Positions 1 through 7,893 of a DNA stretch of 64,000 nucleotides are shown here, one piece after another; the stretch's first letter is position 1, and each line of letters starts with the position of its first letter. A program made the translations under genes and the position numbers. Origin of the DNA: Ethanoligenens sp047722935 (GTDB taxonomy: Bacteria > Bacillota > Clostridia > Oscillospirales > Ethanoligenentaceae). The notes beneath the pieces are model-generated. The model had not been told where the DNA came from. It did no database searches and was given only the letters and a program-made list of their open reading frames with translations. The DNA lies in the NCBI GenBank assembly GCA_047722935.1, contig JBDNZS010000011.1, positions 1 to 64,000 on the forward strand, written 5' to 3'.

Positions 1-42
1 GTATAACAATCATGTAAACAGTATTGGTGTCAAGAGAGTGCT

Positions 43-627
43 ATGGTACATAAATTTGCTTTATTAATAACTAATCGTTTATCCCGATCTGTGGAAATAG
101 TCAGGGATAATAGCAAACTATTCATTTACTCAGTAGAAATTACATTTTCCTCAATGTGTAGCATCATTGCTGCCTTATTACTCTCGGCAATATTTAAACA
201 GTTGTATTTCTCCATTGCATATTTGACTTCATTTATTTTGACGAGGCAATTCTCTGGAGGGTATCATGCTAAATCATATATGGCGTGCTTTTTAAAATTT
301 ATTTGTATTTTTTTGGTTTCTTTGCTGTTATTAAGGCCGCTGCTATTATCGTCCGTAGCAATTGCATTACTGTCTTTAACAATGTGCATATCTATATTAC
401 TTATACATTGTCCCATTAACAGTAAAAAAATATTGAGTATTAGGCAGAGGATTTTTGGAAAAAGCATGTCCGTAACAATTGCAAGTTTATTTGGATCGGC
501 ATCTATTTTTATTATTACATATGAGCCTCAATATGTAGAACTTGCATCTGGTTTGCTTGCGGCTCTTGTTACGGTTTCATTCCTAGTTGTGATAGAGACC
601 ATTAAAGTCAGGAGGAATATATTATGA
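43..627 (+). CDS. agrB: AgrB-like accessory gene regulator, peptide-processing membrane protease
   Basis: Integral membrane cysteine protease that would trim the C-terminus of an AgrD-type precursor and close the thiolactone or lactone ring of a quorum-sensing peptide. The 194-residue protein has the usual AgrB length. The family signature RQFSGGYHAKSYMAC lies at residues 69-82, with the catalytic His75 and Cys82, and four to six hydrophobic segments surround it. Its TGA stop overlaps the ATG of the short peptide gene that follows, as in agrBD operons. No AgrC or AgrA lies downstream; the kinase and regulator at 7.9-9.6 kb are OmpR-type and face away. The gene is AT-rich compared with the conjugative backbone and could be host sequence or cargo. 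Any partner receptor must lie left of base 1. Confidence 0.9.
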   Translation: MVHKFALLITNRLSRSVEIVRDNSKLFIYSVEITFSSMCSIIAALLLSAIFKQLYFSIAYLTSFILTRQFSGGYHAKSYMACFLKFICIFLVSLLLLRPLLLSSVAIALLSLTMCISILLIHCPINSKKILSIRQRIFGKSMSVTIASLFGSASIFIITYEPQYVELASGLLAALVTVSFLVVIETIKVRRNIL

Positions 628-782
628 AAATTCTTTCGAAGATTATTAGTGCTCTTGCATCTCTTGTTTTGCTTGTTGGTGTCGTATCTTATTGGCAACC
701 AAGTACATTTATTTTATTTCAACCTACAGAGTCCAAAGAATTGAGCAAGGTCAAAATCAGAAACATATTTCATAAGAATTAG
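624..782 (+). CDS. agrD: AgrD-like cyclic autoinducer peptide precursor
   Basis: A 52-residue ORF starting ATG at 624, overlapping the agrB stop by four bases, with AGGAGG at 611-616. It has the three parts of an AgrD: a hydrophobic amphipathic leader (about residues 3-22), a short core, and a charged C-terminal recognition tail. The sequence STFILFQPTESKEL (residues 27-40) parallels clostridial AgrD peptides in which a Cys followed by aromatic and aliphatic residues precedes QP-x-x-x-K-x-L. The Cys position is Ser here (Ser27) and the peptide has no Cys, so the product would be a lactone rather than a thiolactone. Position and layout are seen directly; ring chemistry is inferred from the known Ser-type AgrD of some staphylococci. 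Confidence 0.75.
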   Translation: MKILSKIISALASLVLLVGVVSYWQPSTFILFQPTESKELSKVKIRNIFHKN

Positions 783-888
783 TAAATACAAAGATGTAAC
801 CTCACTGTCGTAATACTTCACAAGCAATTTGCATATGGTTGTAAATTATCTCCACGTAATCAAAGCTAATCTGAATATACCAAATAAG

Positions 889-917
889 CCGTCTGGTTTA
901 CTTCCAGACGGTTTTCT
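889..917 (+). terminator. Rho-independent terminator after agrBD
   Basis: A perfect 8-bp stem CCGTCTGG/CCAGACGG (889-896 and 904-911) with a 7-base loop is followed by TTTTCT. It lies about 100 bases after agrD and would end the agrBD transcript. The rest of 783-1043 shows no gene. Confidence 0.85.
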
Positions 918-1043
918 AATTGCAAGGGACATTGTTGTCGTTGACTTCTAGGCTAAATAAAAATTGCGAACAATTCAAGATGTCGCTCACCACCCCTCCA
1001 CTTTGGTTCGTTCAATCAGGGACAACCGAAATGGAGGATATAA

Positions 1044-1466
1044 ATGAGAAACATTAACCTACGGGATTGCTATCCTTTTTATACATCAGATTTTTTTATC
1101 AAGGTCCCGGATGAAATCGCAGAGACCTTTATTACAGATAAGCAGCATGAGGCGGCATATCAGGCACGCAAGCAGTACAACAAGGCCCAATATTCCCTTG
1201 ACCGGGATGATGGCATAGAAAATGCCATCATCCACAATGAACCATCCGCTGAGGATACATACGAACGAGAATCGAGGATTGCCCAAATTCTTGCGGTCAT
1301 GGAAACATTGCCCGGAAAGCAGGCCCAGCGCCTTTATGCCTGCTATTTTTTAGGCATGAGCGTGGGGACGATTGCGAGAAACGAAGGTGTTTCCAAACAG
1401 GTTGTCAGCACGTCTATACGGCGCGGCTTACGCCGAATCAAAAAAATATTGAAAAACCCCCTCTAA
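1044..1466 (+). CDS. Sigma-70 region 4-like DNA-binding protein of mobile element
   Basis: A 140-residue protein with a C-terminal helix-turn-helix resembling sigma-70 region 4 (about residues 85-135: a LPGKQAQRLYACYFLGMS helix, then the recognition helix VSKQVVSTSIRRGLRRIKK). The N-terminus INLRDCYPFYTSDFF is shared with the 140-residue protein at 6977-7399. Proteins of this type accompany large serine recombinases in clostridial elements and probably regulate them. No region 2 is present, so it is unlikely to act as a complete sigma factor. ATG is preceded by GGAGG with good spacing. It is the first gene of a unit continuing through a structured leader, a TnpW-like ORF and two recombinases, all on the same strand. 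Confidence 0.8.
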   Translation: MRNINLRDCYPFYTSDFFIKVPDEIAETFITDKQHEAAYQARKQYNKAQYSLDRDDGIENAIIHNEPSAEDTYERESRIAQILAVMETLPGKQAQRLYACYFLGMSVGTIARNEGVSKQVVSTSIRRGLRRIKKILKNPL

Positions 1467-2077
1467 AGTGGCTGACAAACCCCCTAAAAATCTAGTGGTA
1501 TATAGAGGGACATTTTTTACCCCTCGCCTAGCACCTTGAAAACCGAAGATTCAGTATTCAGGCTTTCCTTCCGCTGTGTGCCGCGATTGCGGCAGAGCGA
1601 TACGGGATAAACGCCATGACTGCCTGCGGACCGGTCAGAGAGGCCCGTCAACACGGATCGTATCCAAGGCACGAGCGACACATTTGTTCCCGAAAACCGG
1701 CGCGGTTCGCCGGTCGCCATGACCCGCAGCGGAAAGGATACCGTCATTGCCCCTTGGTTGGGGGATACCGCGAACAAGGCGTGGGCAGCTCGCAACTGCC
1801 AAACCACCTGTCGGCAGTATCACGGATATCGGGGTGCTCCGAGCGCCATAAACCACCGATAAGCCTGAATACTCCCCCATACCGGGGGAGAGCCGAGGGG
1901 AGGTCCCGCCTTCCCAATAATACGGTATGAACTTGCAAAATCATCTGTACTTTCATCGTTGAAAATGGAAGACTTGCCGCCACAAGCCGTGGGTTTCTTC
2001 GGCTTGCGGCGCATGGTGTTCCATTTTCTATTTTTGGAGCACAAGTGATAGACATTTGACAAAGGGGGAACTTTCAT
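1467..2077 (+). other. Structured noncoding leader between sigma-like gene and tnpW
   Basis: About 610 bases without a convincing gene; ORFs here are short, overlap in several frames and lack family features. It contains the motif ACCTTGAAAACCGAA at 1533-1547, hairpins at 1696-1714 (ACCGGCG/CGCCGGT) and 1872-1890 (CTCCCCC/GGGGGAG), and a large two-part hairpin at 1961-2028. An equivalent region with the same start motif and final large hairpin occurs at 6453-6976. This suggests a regulatory leader or noncoding RNA for the recombinase unit. No named RNA family is recognised. Confidence 0.5.
1961..2035 (+). promoter_or_regulatory. Large two-part hairpin upstream of tnpW, possible attenuator
   Basis: Outer arms GAAAATGGAA (1961-1970) and TTCCATTTTC (2019-2028) are perfect complements. 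Inside them GCCGC-ACAAGCCG pairs with CGGCTTG-GGC with one mismatch. The stem is followed by TATTTTT, so it could act as a terminator or attenuator in front of tnpW and the recombinases. Confidence 0.55.
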
Positions 2078-2260
2078 ATGAGTCCACAAATCCCATCAAA
2101 CCGCTCCTCCACCTCCTATAAAGAGGTGACGATTGGTAAAACACTATATCGTGTGACCAGTATTTTTTCCGGCGAAAAAGACCTCGGAAATGCGCTGGAG
2201 CAGCTTGCAGTCCGGCGTGCCATGACGGAACTGGTTTCGCCGCTTCATTCAGCCCATTAA
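2078..2260 (+). CDS. TnpW-like small transposon protein
   Basis: A 60-residue ORF with ATG preceded by AAAGGGGGAAC. The central stretch VTIGKTLYRVTSIFSGEK followed by a helical tail (LGNALEQLAVRRAM) matches the TnpW pattern: a short beta segment G-x-x-x-Y-x-V, then F-S, then an amphipathic helix. TnpW family proteins are encoded next to large serine recombinases in Tn4451-like and CTn elements; their function is unknown. It lies between the structured leader and the first recombinase, and a similar ORF occupies the same place in the unit at 6255-6452. Confidence 0.65.
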   Translation: MSPQIPSNRSSTSYKEVTIGKTLYRVTSIFSGEKDLGNALEQLAVRRAMTELVSPLHSAH

Positions 2261-2392
2261 ATTTCTTCCGGCTTGCCGCATACTTGTGTGGAACCGCTTT
2301 TCGCGTTACCATAATGGTGCCGGGTACAATCCGGCAGGAGCCACCATGCTGCGTGAAGTATGAATCTGGAATTATCGGGAGGCTAAATAAAG

Positions 2393-4051
2393 ATGATTAA
2401 TAAAACGTACAACGTAGGCATTTATTGCAGACTGTCCAACGACGATAAACGCGACGGCGAATCCATCAGCATCGAAAACCAAAAACTGCTTTTGCAGCGG
2501 TATGTGCGGGAGCGCGGTTGGAATGAGATCGACGTGTATATCGACGATGGATATTCCGGCACCAATTTCAACCGGCCCGGTGTCCAGCGGCTCATCGGGG
2601 ACGCAAAAGCCAAGCGCATCAACGTAATTCTGGTCAAGGACTTATCACGCTTTGGAAGAAACTATATTGAGTTCGGCCAGTATACGGATTATCTCTTTCC
2701 TTCCATCGGGTGCCGTTTTATTGCCTTGAACAACGGAATCGACACCATGAGTGACAACGGCAGCACCGATGTCATGGGCTTTTTGAATTTGTTTAACGAG
2801 TTTTTTAGCCGTGACACCAGCAAGAAGGTCAAGGCCGTCAAAAAAGCCTGCGCGGAAAACGGAAAATTTATGGGTACATACCCCGCCTACGGCTATAAAC
2901 GCGACCCGGCGGACAAGCACCATCTGGTAACCGACGAGGAAACCGCGCCGGTCGTGCGCCGTATCTTTGCCATGCGCTGCCAGGGCATGGCATTCCGCAA
3001 GATCGCCGTTACGTTCAATCAGGAAGGCATCCAATCGCCGGGTGTATTGTATTATCAACGCAAAGGGATGAGCGATCCGCGCAACGTCAATCACCAGTGG
3101 GCCGATGCCACAATCAAAGCCATACTCCGAAATGAAGTTTACATTGGAAACATGGTACAGGGCAAATGCGGGACGCTTTCGTACAAAAACCGGAAGCTCG
3201 TTGCCAAACCGGCGGATGAGTGGATACGGAGCGAAGGCACCCATGAACCAATTATTTCACGCGAAGTATGGGACACGGTTGCCAGTATCGGCCAGAAAAA
3301 AGTACGGAAATCCCCCGCCTCCACCGGCAGAAGCAGTATTTTCACCGGTCTCGTCTACTGCGCGGACTGTGGCTTCAAAATGCATTCACACGTTGAGAAG
3401 CGCCCATACAGTGACGGCCATGTGCAGGTATTCCACTCGTTCATTTGCGGCAATTACGCGCACAGCGGCAAAACCGCCTGCACCATCCATTCCATTTATG
3501 AAGATGTGCTTACCCGGCTTGTGCTGGAGAACATCCGCGAAAAGGCGCGGTATGCCACATACAATCGGGACAGGCTAGCGGCGCAGATCGTCCGGCTGAA
3601 GGAAAAAGAAATCCGCAGCCGCCTGTTCTCGTATGAGCAGGAGTTGAAAACGGCGACCGCCCGCGTCGGGGAACTAGAAAAGCTGATGCAGCACCTTTAT
3701 GAGGACAAATGCAGCGGCACCATTCCGCCGACCGTGTTCCAGACGCTGATGCAGAAATACGAGGCCGAGCGCGCCGAAAAGGCCGCCGCCCTCCCGGAAC
3801 TGGAAAAGAAAGTCCGCGAGCAGCGCGGCAACCGGCAAGACGCTGACCGCTGGATGGGCATCATCCGGCGCTACACGGAAATCACGGAATTGGATGAAAC
3901 CATCCTGTTCGAGCTGGTTGACCGTATTGAGATCGGAGAAACACAAAAGCAGGGAAAGCGGCGCATTTGTGACATCAAAGTCTATTATCGTTATGTCGGA
4001 AATGTGGATGATGCACTGGCGCGGGAGGAGCATTATGAAGAAGCTGTATAA
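2393..4051 (+). CDS. Large serine recombinase (first of an overlapping pair)
   Basis: Site-specific recombinase of the TnpX/large serine integrase family, 552 residues, expected to excise and integrate the element through a Ser-DNA covalent intermediate. The N-terminal resolvase domain (about 6-155) has the catalytic Ser in YCRLS and the motifs DDGYSGTNFNRPG and VKDLSRFGRNY. The recombinase domain follows (about 165-290), then a zinc ribbon (CADCGFKM about 325 and FICGNYAHSGKTACTIH about 350), a coiled coil (about 395-490) and a short basic tail. It looks full length. Its stop overlaps the next recombinase gene by 17 bases, so the two are translationally coupled and may act together. Confidence 0.95.
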   Translation: MINKTYNVGIYCRLSNDDKRDGESISIENQKLLLQRYVRERGWNEIDVYIDDGYSGTNFNRPGVQRLIGDAKAKRINVILVKDLSRFGRNYIEFGQYTDYLFPSIGCRFIALNNGIDTMSDNGSTDVMGFLNLFNEFFSRDTSKKVKAVKKACAENGKFMGTYPAYGYKRDPADKHHLVTDEETAPVVRRIFAMRCQGMAFRKIAVTFNQEGIQSPGVLYYQRKGMSDPRNVNHQWADATIKAILRNEVYIGNMVQGKCGTLSYKNRKLVAKPADEWIRSEGTHEPIISREVWDTVASIGQKKVRKSPASTGRSSIFTGLVYCADCGFKMHSHVEKRPYSDGHVQVFHSFICGNYAHSGKTACTIHSIYEDVLTRLVLENIREKARYATYNRDRLAAQIVRLKEKEIRSRLFSYEQELKTATARVGELEKLMQHLYEDKCSGTIPPTVFQTLMQKYEAERAEKAAALPELEKKVREQRGNRQDADRWMGIIRRYTEITELDETILFELVDRIEIGETQKQGKRRICDIKVYYRYVGNVDDALAREEHYEEAV

Positions 4052-5702
4052 AGTCGGCATTTACTGCCGCCTGAGTTTGGACGATGCCTCCAATTCCGCA
4101 AAAGCCAAAACCTACATTCCAGCCGGTGAATCCGCCAGCATTGAAAACCAGCGGGAAATCCTTTCAAAATTCGTGATGCTCAATGGCTGGACAGAAATCA
4201 AGACCTATGCGGACGATGGGTACAGCGGCGGAAATTTTCAGCGGCCCGGTTTTCAAGAGATGCTGGAGGACGCCCGGAACGGGATTGTCAACCTCATCCT
4301 CGTAAAAGACCTCTCCCGTCTGGGGCGGGACTTTGTCGAGGTCGGGCGGTATACGGACGTTGTGTTTCCGTCGCTCGGCTGCCGCTTCGTTTCCGTTCTG
4401 GATTGTCTGGATTCTGAGGGCGATAACACTGACATGCTCCATTTTCGCAGTCTGATGAACGATTACCATTTGAAGGATTTAAGCAACAAAATCAAATCCG
4501 TGCGGTACGCAAAAATGAAAAGCGGGCAGTTTCTTTCCTCTTATGCCCCTTATGGTTATCAAAAAAGCGCGGAGGACAAGCACAAGCTGATCATCGACGC
4601 GTATACCGCCGGTGTGGTGCGCCGAATTTTTACTATGCGCCGGGAAAGCGCGGCTTATGGCAAAATCACCGCCGCACTGAACAAAGACGGCATTCTCTCC
4701 CCGCGCGCATACTGGCACGGTCACAATAGAAAAGATGGTAAGGTTTACTCCCCATTCTGGACGTGCGCCTCCGTTAAGCACATCCTGAGCAATGAGGTCT
4801 ACCTTGGCACCCTTTTGATGAACTACACCGGCTCACGGACTTATAAGGACAGCACAATGATCCATAAACCGGAATCGGAGTGGATACGCTTTGAACATGC
4901 CCATGAGGCAATCGTTCCACGGGACGTATGGGAGGCTGCGCAGGAAATCAACCGCGCCGCCTCCCTTAGAACTGCAAAAAACCGGAAGCCGATTCCGAGC
5001 CTTTTTTCCGGCAAGCTGGTTTGCGCCGATTGCAAAGCCACGCTTGGGGCGGATACGGAAACACAGCATCGCAAGAACGACAGCATGAAACGTTATGTTT
5101 CCTATTGCTGCGGAAGGCACGTCCGCTCCGGTCTGAGCGTTTGCTCATGGCATCGGATTTATGAAAAAACACTGGCCCAAATCGTGATGGCAGAGATCCA
5201 GGCCCACGCCGAAGCGGCGGCATTGGACGAGGCCGGCTTGGTTGAAACCCTCAAGCACCGCATGGCGAGGCTTGATGAACAGCACCTGAGCGATATATGC
5301 CGGGAAACCGCAACGCTTCGCCGCTGCCTGCGGGAACTGGAAGGCATAGCCGCAAAGCTCTATGAGGACAAAATCGGCGGCGCGGTCAATAGGGATACCT
5401 TCGTGGTGCTGATACAAAAAAACGAACAGGAGCGCGTTACCAAAGCGGAACGCCTTGACGTACTTCTGTCCGAAATAAAGCAGTCCGAACAGCAAACTGC
5501 CGATATTCAAAACTGGACGGCAGTGATTCGTAAATATGTTCATTTACAAATGCTTGACCGTGAAACAGTTGATGAACTGATTGACCATATTGAGATTGGT
5601 GAACGCACCATCATTGATGGAAAACGCCGTCAGGACGTGAAAGTGTTCTATCGGTTTGTTGGACAGGTTGATCAGAAAATCACTTATAGAAAAGCGGGTT
5701 GA
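4035..5702 (+). CDS. Large serine recombinase (second of an overlapping pair)
   Basis: A second full-length large serine recombinase, 555 residues when started at ATG 4035, which has GGGAGGAG just upstream. An earlier in-frame ATG at 3894 lies deep inside the preceding gene and is rejected. Catalytic Ser is in YCRLS near the N-terminus; DDGYSGGNFQRPG and VKDLSRLGRDF follow. The zinc ribbon has CADCKATLG and later Cys/His residues (CCGRHVRSGLSVCSWH), then a coiled coil. It is similar in plan to its partner but clearly diverged, with an insertion after the catalytic motif (SNSAKAKTYIPAGES). Tandem overlapping serine recombinases recall the ccrA/ccrB arrangement of SCC elements, though these are TnpX-like. 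Confidence 0.95.
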   Translation: MKKLYKVGIYCRLSLDDASNSAKAKTYIPAGESASIENQREILSKFVMLNGWTEIKTYADDGYSGGNFQRPGFQEMLEDARNGIVNLILVKDLSRLGRDFVEVGRYTDVVFPSLGCRFVSVLDCLDSEGDNTDMLHFRSLMNDYHLKDLSNKIKSVRYAKMKSGQFLSSYAPYGYQKSAEDKHKLIIDAYTAGVVRRIFTMRRESAAYGKITAALNKDGILSPRAYWHGHNRKDGKVYSPFWTCASVKHILSNEVYLGTLLMNYTGSRTYKDSTMIHKPESEWIRFEHAHEAIVPRDVWEAAQEINRAASLRTAKNRKPIPSLFSGKLVCADCKATLGADTETQHRKNDSMKRYVSYCCGRHVRSGLSVCSWHRIYEKTLAQIVMAEIQAHAEAAALDEAGLVETLKHRMARLDEQHLSDICRETATLRRCLRELEGIAAKLYEDKIGGAVNRDTFVVLIQKNEQERVTKAERLDVLLSEIKQSEQQTADIQNWTAVIRKYVHLQMLDRETVDELIDHIEIGERTIIDGKRRQDVKVFYRFVGQVDQKITYRKAG

Positions 5703-5725
5703 ATTTCAATTATGAGTTTTTGAAA

Positions 5726-6166
5726 TTACTTTCTCGAACAGTGAATGTTCTTGAACAGATTGCGGATAGGCGTAAGTTCGTTTTCGCCCTCTGCGGTATC
5801 TATTCCGTCTGATATCGCTACAAGGCGAATATCGTGTTCTGGGAAAAACTCCTCCGTTAGCCTGCCCACTTCGATGTAGTTCCTGCCCAGGCGCGACATA
5901 TCTTTGACGAAAACCGCCGACGCATGGCCCAATTCAAGTTCCTTTATCATCGCGTTGAAGCCGGGGCGGTCCATTGTCACGCCGGATACGCCGTCGTCGC
6001 AGAAGGTTACGAGATTGGTGTAGCCCTTTTCCTTGGCCACTTTGGTCAGGAGCTTTTTCTGGTTAATGATGCTGTTACTCTCACCCTCCAAATTATCGTC
6101 TCGGGATAACCGTGGATACAAAAAAGCGGTGCTCTCAGGATTTTTCTTGTTATTTGACTGTTTCAC
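5726..6166 (-). pseudogene. Truncated large serine recombinase (catalytic domain only)
   Basis: A GTG start with AAAGGAGG upstream opens a 146-residue product. Its first about 138 residues are a normal serine recombinase catalytic domain (YPRLSRDD with the nucleophile Ser, DDGVSGVTMDRPG, VKDMSRLGRNYIEVG, and ENELTPIRNLF). Directly after NLF, where intact relatives continue N-E-W, the frame switches to unrelated residues and stops. The recombinase, zinc-ribbon and coiled-coil domains are missing. The break lies within 25-60 bases of the end of the plus-strand recombinase at 5702, so the first unit, or a rearrangement with it, replaced the 3' part. The missing portion is not seen left of base 1044. 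Confidence 0.85.
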
Positions 6167-6254
6167 ATGTCCTCCTTTCCGGCGTCAAATAACGGTATTT
6201 ACGATATAAGATATATCATACCCGCCCGCCTTTGTCACACTTGTCGCCGTATCT

Positions 6255-6452
6255 TTAAGGCTGGCTTGCGTCGGCCTTCATGAGCTTCACCAGAATGGTT
6301 CCTAGCGTCTCACTGCCATCCTGCCGAAACACAGGCTCGACAATGAACGCTTTGCCGTCAATTTTATAAGTAGAGGATTTTTCTAAGGGGTTGCGTCCGG
6401 TAACGCCAGACGAGTTATTGCTGGCGCAAATTGATTTTTTTGCGTTGCCCAT
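6255..6452 (-). CDS. TnpW-like small transposon protein
   Basis: A 65-residue ORF. ATG at 6452 is chosen because AGGAGGT lies directly upstream; an in-frame extension to 6521 runs into the large hairpin and has no ribosome site. The core YKIDGKAFIVEPVFRQDGSE followed by an amphipathic helix (TLGTILVKLMKAD) fits the TnpW pattern of a G-x-x-[FY]-x-V strand and a terminal helix. It sits between the structured leader and the truncated recombinase on the same strand, mirroring the gene at 2078-2260. Confidence 0.6.
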   Translation of the reverse strand: MGNAKKSICASNNSSGVTGRNPLEKSSTYKIDGKAFIVEPVFRQDGSETLGTILVKLMKADASQP

Positions 6453-6976
6453 CGCCGACCTCCTTGTTACAAAAAGAAAGACAGCCGCGCCATTTGTGGG
6501 GTGACCGCATAGCCAAAACAAGCAATGCGGTCAAAGACGGCGCGGCTGTCCCTTCGTTTCGATTTATAGCTTTGTCAGCATACCGGACGAACAGGCGGTT
6601 TCCCTGTCCTCATAGGCGTTTCACCTCCCCCCATTCTGATGGCGGGCCGTCCTCATCGGCTGCGACGGTTTTATCACGCTCGGCCTGTGACTGGACGGAA
6701 GTTTCATTACATACAGATTATTGCCACGAGGCCACCGCCGTCCTATGGACGCTGCCCCGCCTGCGGCGCTGGTGATATTCGCTCCCTTTCCGCTACGCTG
6801 AAAAATCACCCTCTCCCGCGTATGGAAAGATCGTGGCGCACCCGCCGCCCGGCTCCCTGTATGCCGCTACTCACGGTTTATATCCGGTTTGCCATATTCA
6901 GTTTTCAAGGTTCGTCCGAAGGGGGAAAAGTCAGTCCTTCATAAGCCACTTCATTTTTGAGGCCAAACGACAGGAG
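6453..6976 (-). other. Structured noncoding leader of the second recombinase unit
   Basis: About 520 bases with no supported gene. Read on the minus strand it begins with ACCTTGAAAACTGAA (6897-6911) shortly after the sigma-like gene and ends in a large hairpin at 6480-6550. Outer arms GACAGCCGCGCC and GGCGCGGCTGTC are a perfect 12-bp match; inner arms TGACCGCAT (6502-6510) and ATGCGGTCA (6525-6533) a perfect 9-bp match. A T-rich run (TTTCTTTTTG) follows just before the TnpW ribosome site. The plan equals that of 1467-2077, though the stem sequences differ. Confidence 0.5.
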
Positions 6977-7399
6977 CTACATGGATTTTTTCAAAAACCT
7001 TTCTATGTTTTTGAGGCCCCTTGAAATAGCATCCTTCACGGCATTGACAGCAACACCTTCTGCCCGTGCGATCTCAGCCTTGCTCATGTCCAAAAAGTAG
7101 TGGGCATAGATACGTTTGGCCTGCTTGTCCGGCAAAGAAGCAATCGCAGCGTGAAGCTGCTCTACTGTAACCTTGCGTTCATAAATTTCGCAGGGAGATA
7201 AGGACACAAACAAGATGTCGTGTTCGATACCGTCGCCCCGGTCAAGAGAGTAATAGGCTTTGTGCCGGTATGTACGCAGACGGTGAGCAGCCTCCCGTAG
7301 TTCAAAGTCATGCAATATGGCAGCTATTTCGTCCGGTGCGTCGATAAAGCAATCGGATGTATAAAACGGGTAATACTCCCGCAGATTAATCGTTGTCAT
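6977..7399 (-). CDS. Sigma-70 region 4-like DNA-binding protein of mobile element
   Basis: A 140-residue protein with the same length and plan as the product of 1044-1466: N-terminal INLREYYPFYTSDCF, middle YSLDRGDGIEHDI, and a C-terminal sigma region 4-like helix-turn-helix (LPDKQAKRIYAHYFLDMS ... GVAVNAVKDAISRGLKNIERF). ATG at 7399 is preferred because CGGAGG lies just upstream and the product then aligns end to end with its paralogue; the frame stays open to 7492. It heads the second recombinase unit, transcribed towards the leader, the TnpW-like gene and the truncated recombinase. Confidence 0.8.
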   Translation of the reverse strand: MTTINLREYYPFYTSDCFIDAPDEIAAILHDFELREAAHRLRTYRHKAYYSLDRGDGIEHDILFVSLSPCEIYERKVTVEQLHAAIASLPDKQAKRIYAHYFLDMSKAEIARAEGVAVNAVKDAISRGLKNIERFLKKSM

Positions 7400-7490
7400 G
7401 ATGGATTCCTCCGTTTCGATTTTTGGGGACAGCGAATCGAAACGGAGGCAGGCGGCGATCGGCAACCGACAGAAAAGCCGAAAATCCGAC

Positions 7491-7524
7491 AAAAAAAGCC
7501 CGACTGGTCAGAAACCAATCGGGC
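7491..7524 (-). terminator. Rho-independent terminator upstream of second sigma-like gene
   Basis: On the minus strand GCCCGATTGGT pairs with ACCAGTCGGGC (one mismatch) around a 5-base loop and is followed by seven T. It would shield the recombinase unit from minus-strand transcription arriving from the kinase/ABC cluster. Confidence 0.85.
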
Positions 7525-7712
7525 GTAAGAATTTCTATATCTTAATATGTAATGTGTGTAGATACATGGTAGGCCGCAATAGTCCCATAGTACATTACGG
7601 CTTTTTTTGATGGTTCACTAATTAAATCCAGAAGTGAAAAGATGTCCGCTTCATCACGCTCGGTCGCTGCTAAATAGCGGCGGCCAAATCATATTTGTAT
7701 ATTTAACAGACA

Positions 7713-7746
7713 CAAAAATACCCTCCAAACTTGCGGGCTTGGAGGG
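7713..7746 (-). terminator. Rho-independent terminator after histidine kinase operon
   Basis: Minus-strand stem CCCTCCAA/TTGGAGGG (arms 7721-7728 and 7739-7746) is followed by TATTTTTG. It lies about 150 bases past the kinase stop. A further inverted repeat CCCGCCAAA/TTTGGCGGG lies at about 7774-7806. Between 7525 and 7893 no gene is visible. Confidence 0.75.
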
Positions 7747-7893
7747 ATATATCGCTTGGGCATGGGGAAGGTCCCGCCAAACTCACGTTTTTTTTATTTG
7801 GCGGGTGCTGCCTTATATCGTTAAATCACTCACAGGCAAATTTTTTGCATAGTAAATTAAGCGCCTGCTACTGACAGCTTCTTTTCTCGGTTA

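Noticed and set aside
1517..2312. Several overlapping ORFs of 80-104 codons in the leader region
   Set aside because: They occupy conflicting frames, lack ribosome sites and overlie strong hairpins; the region is better read as a structured leader.
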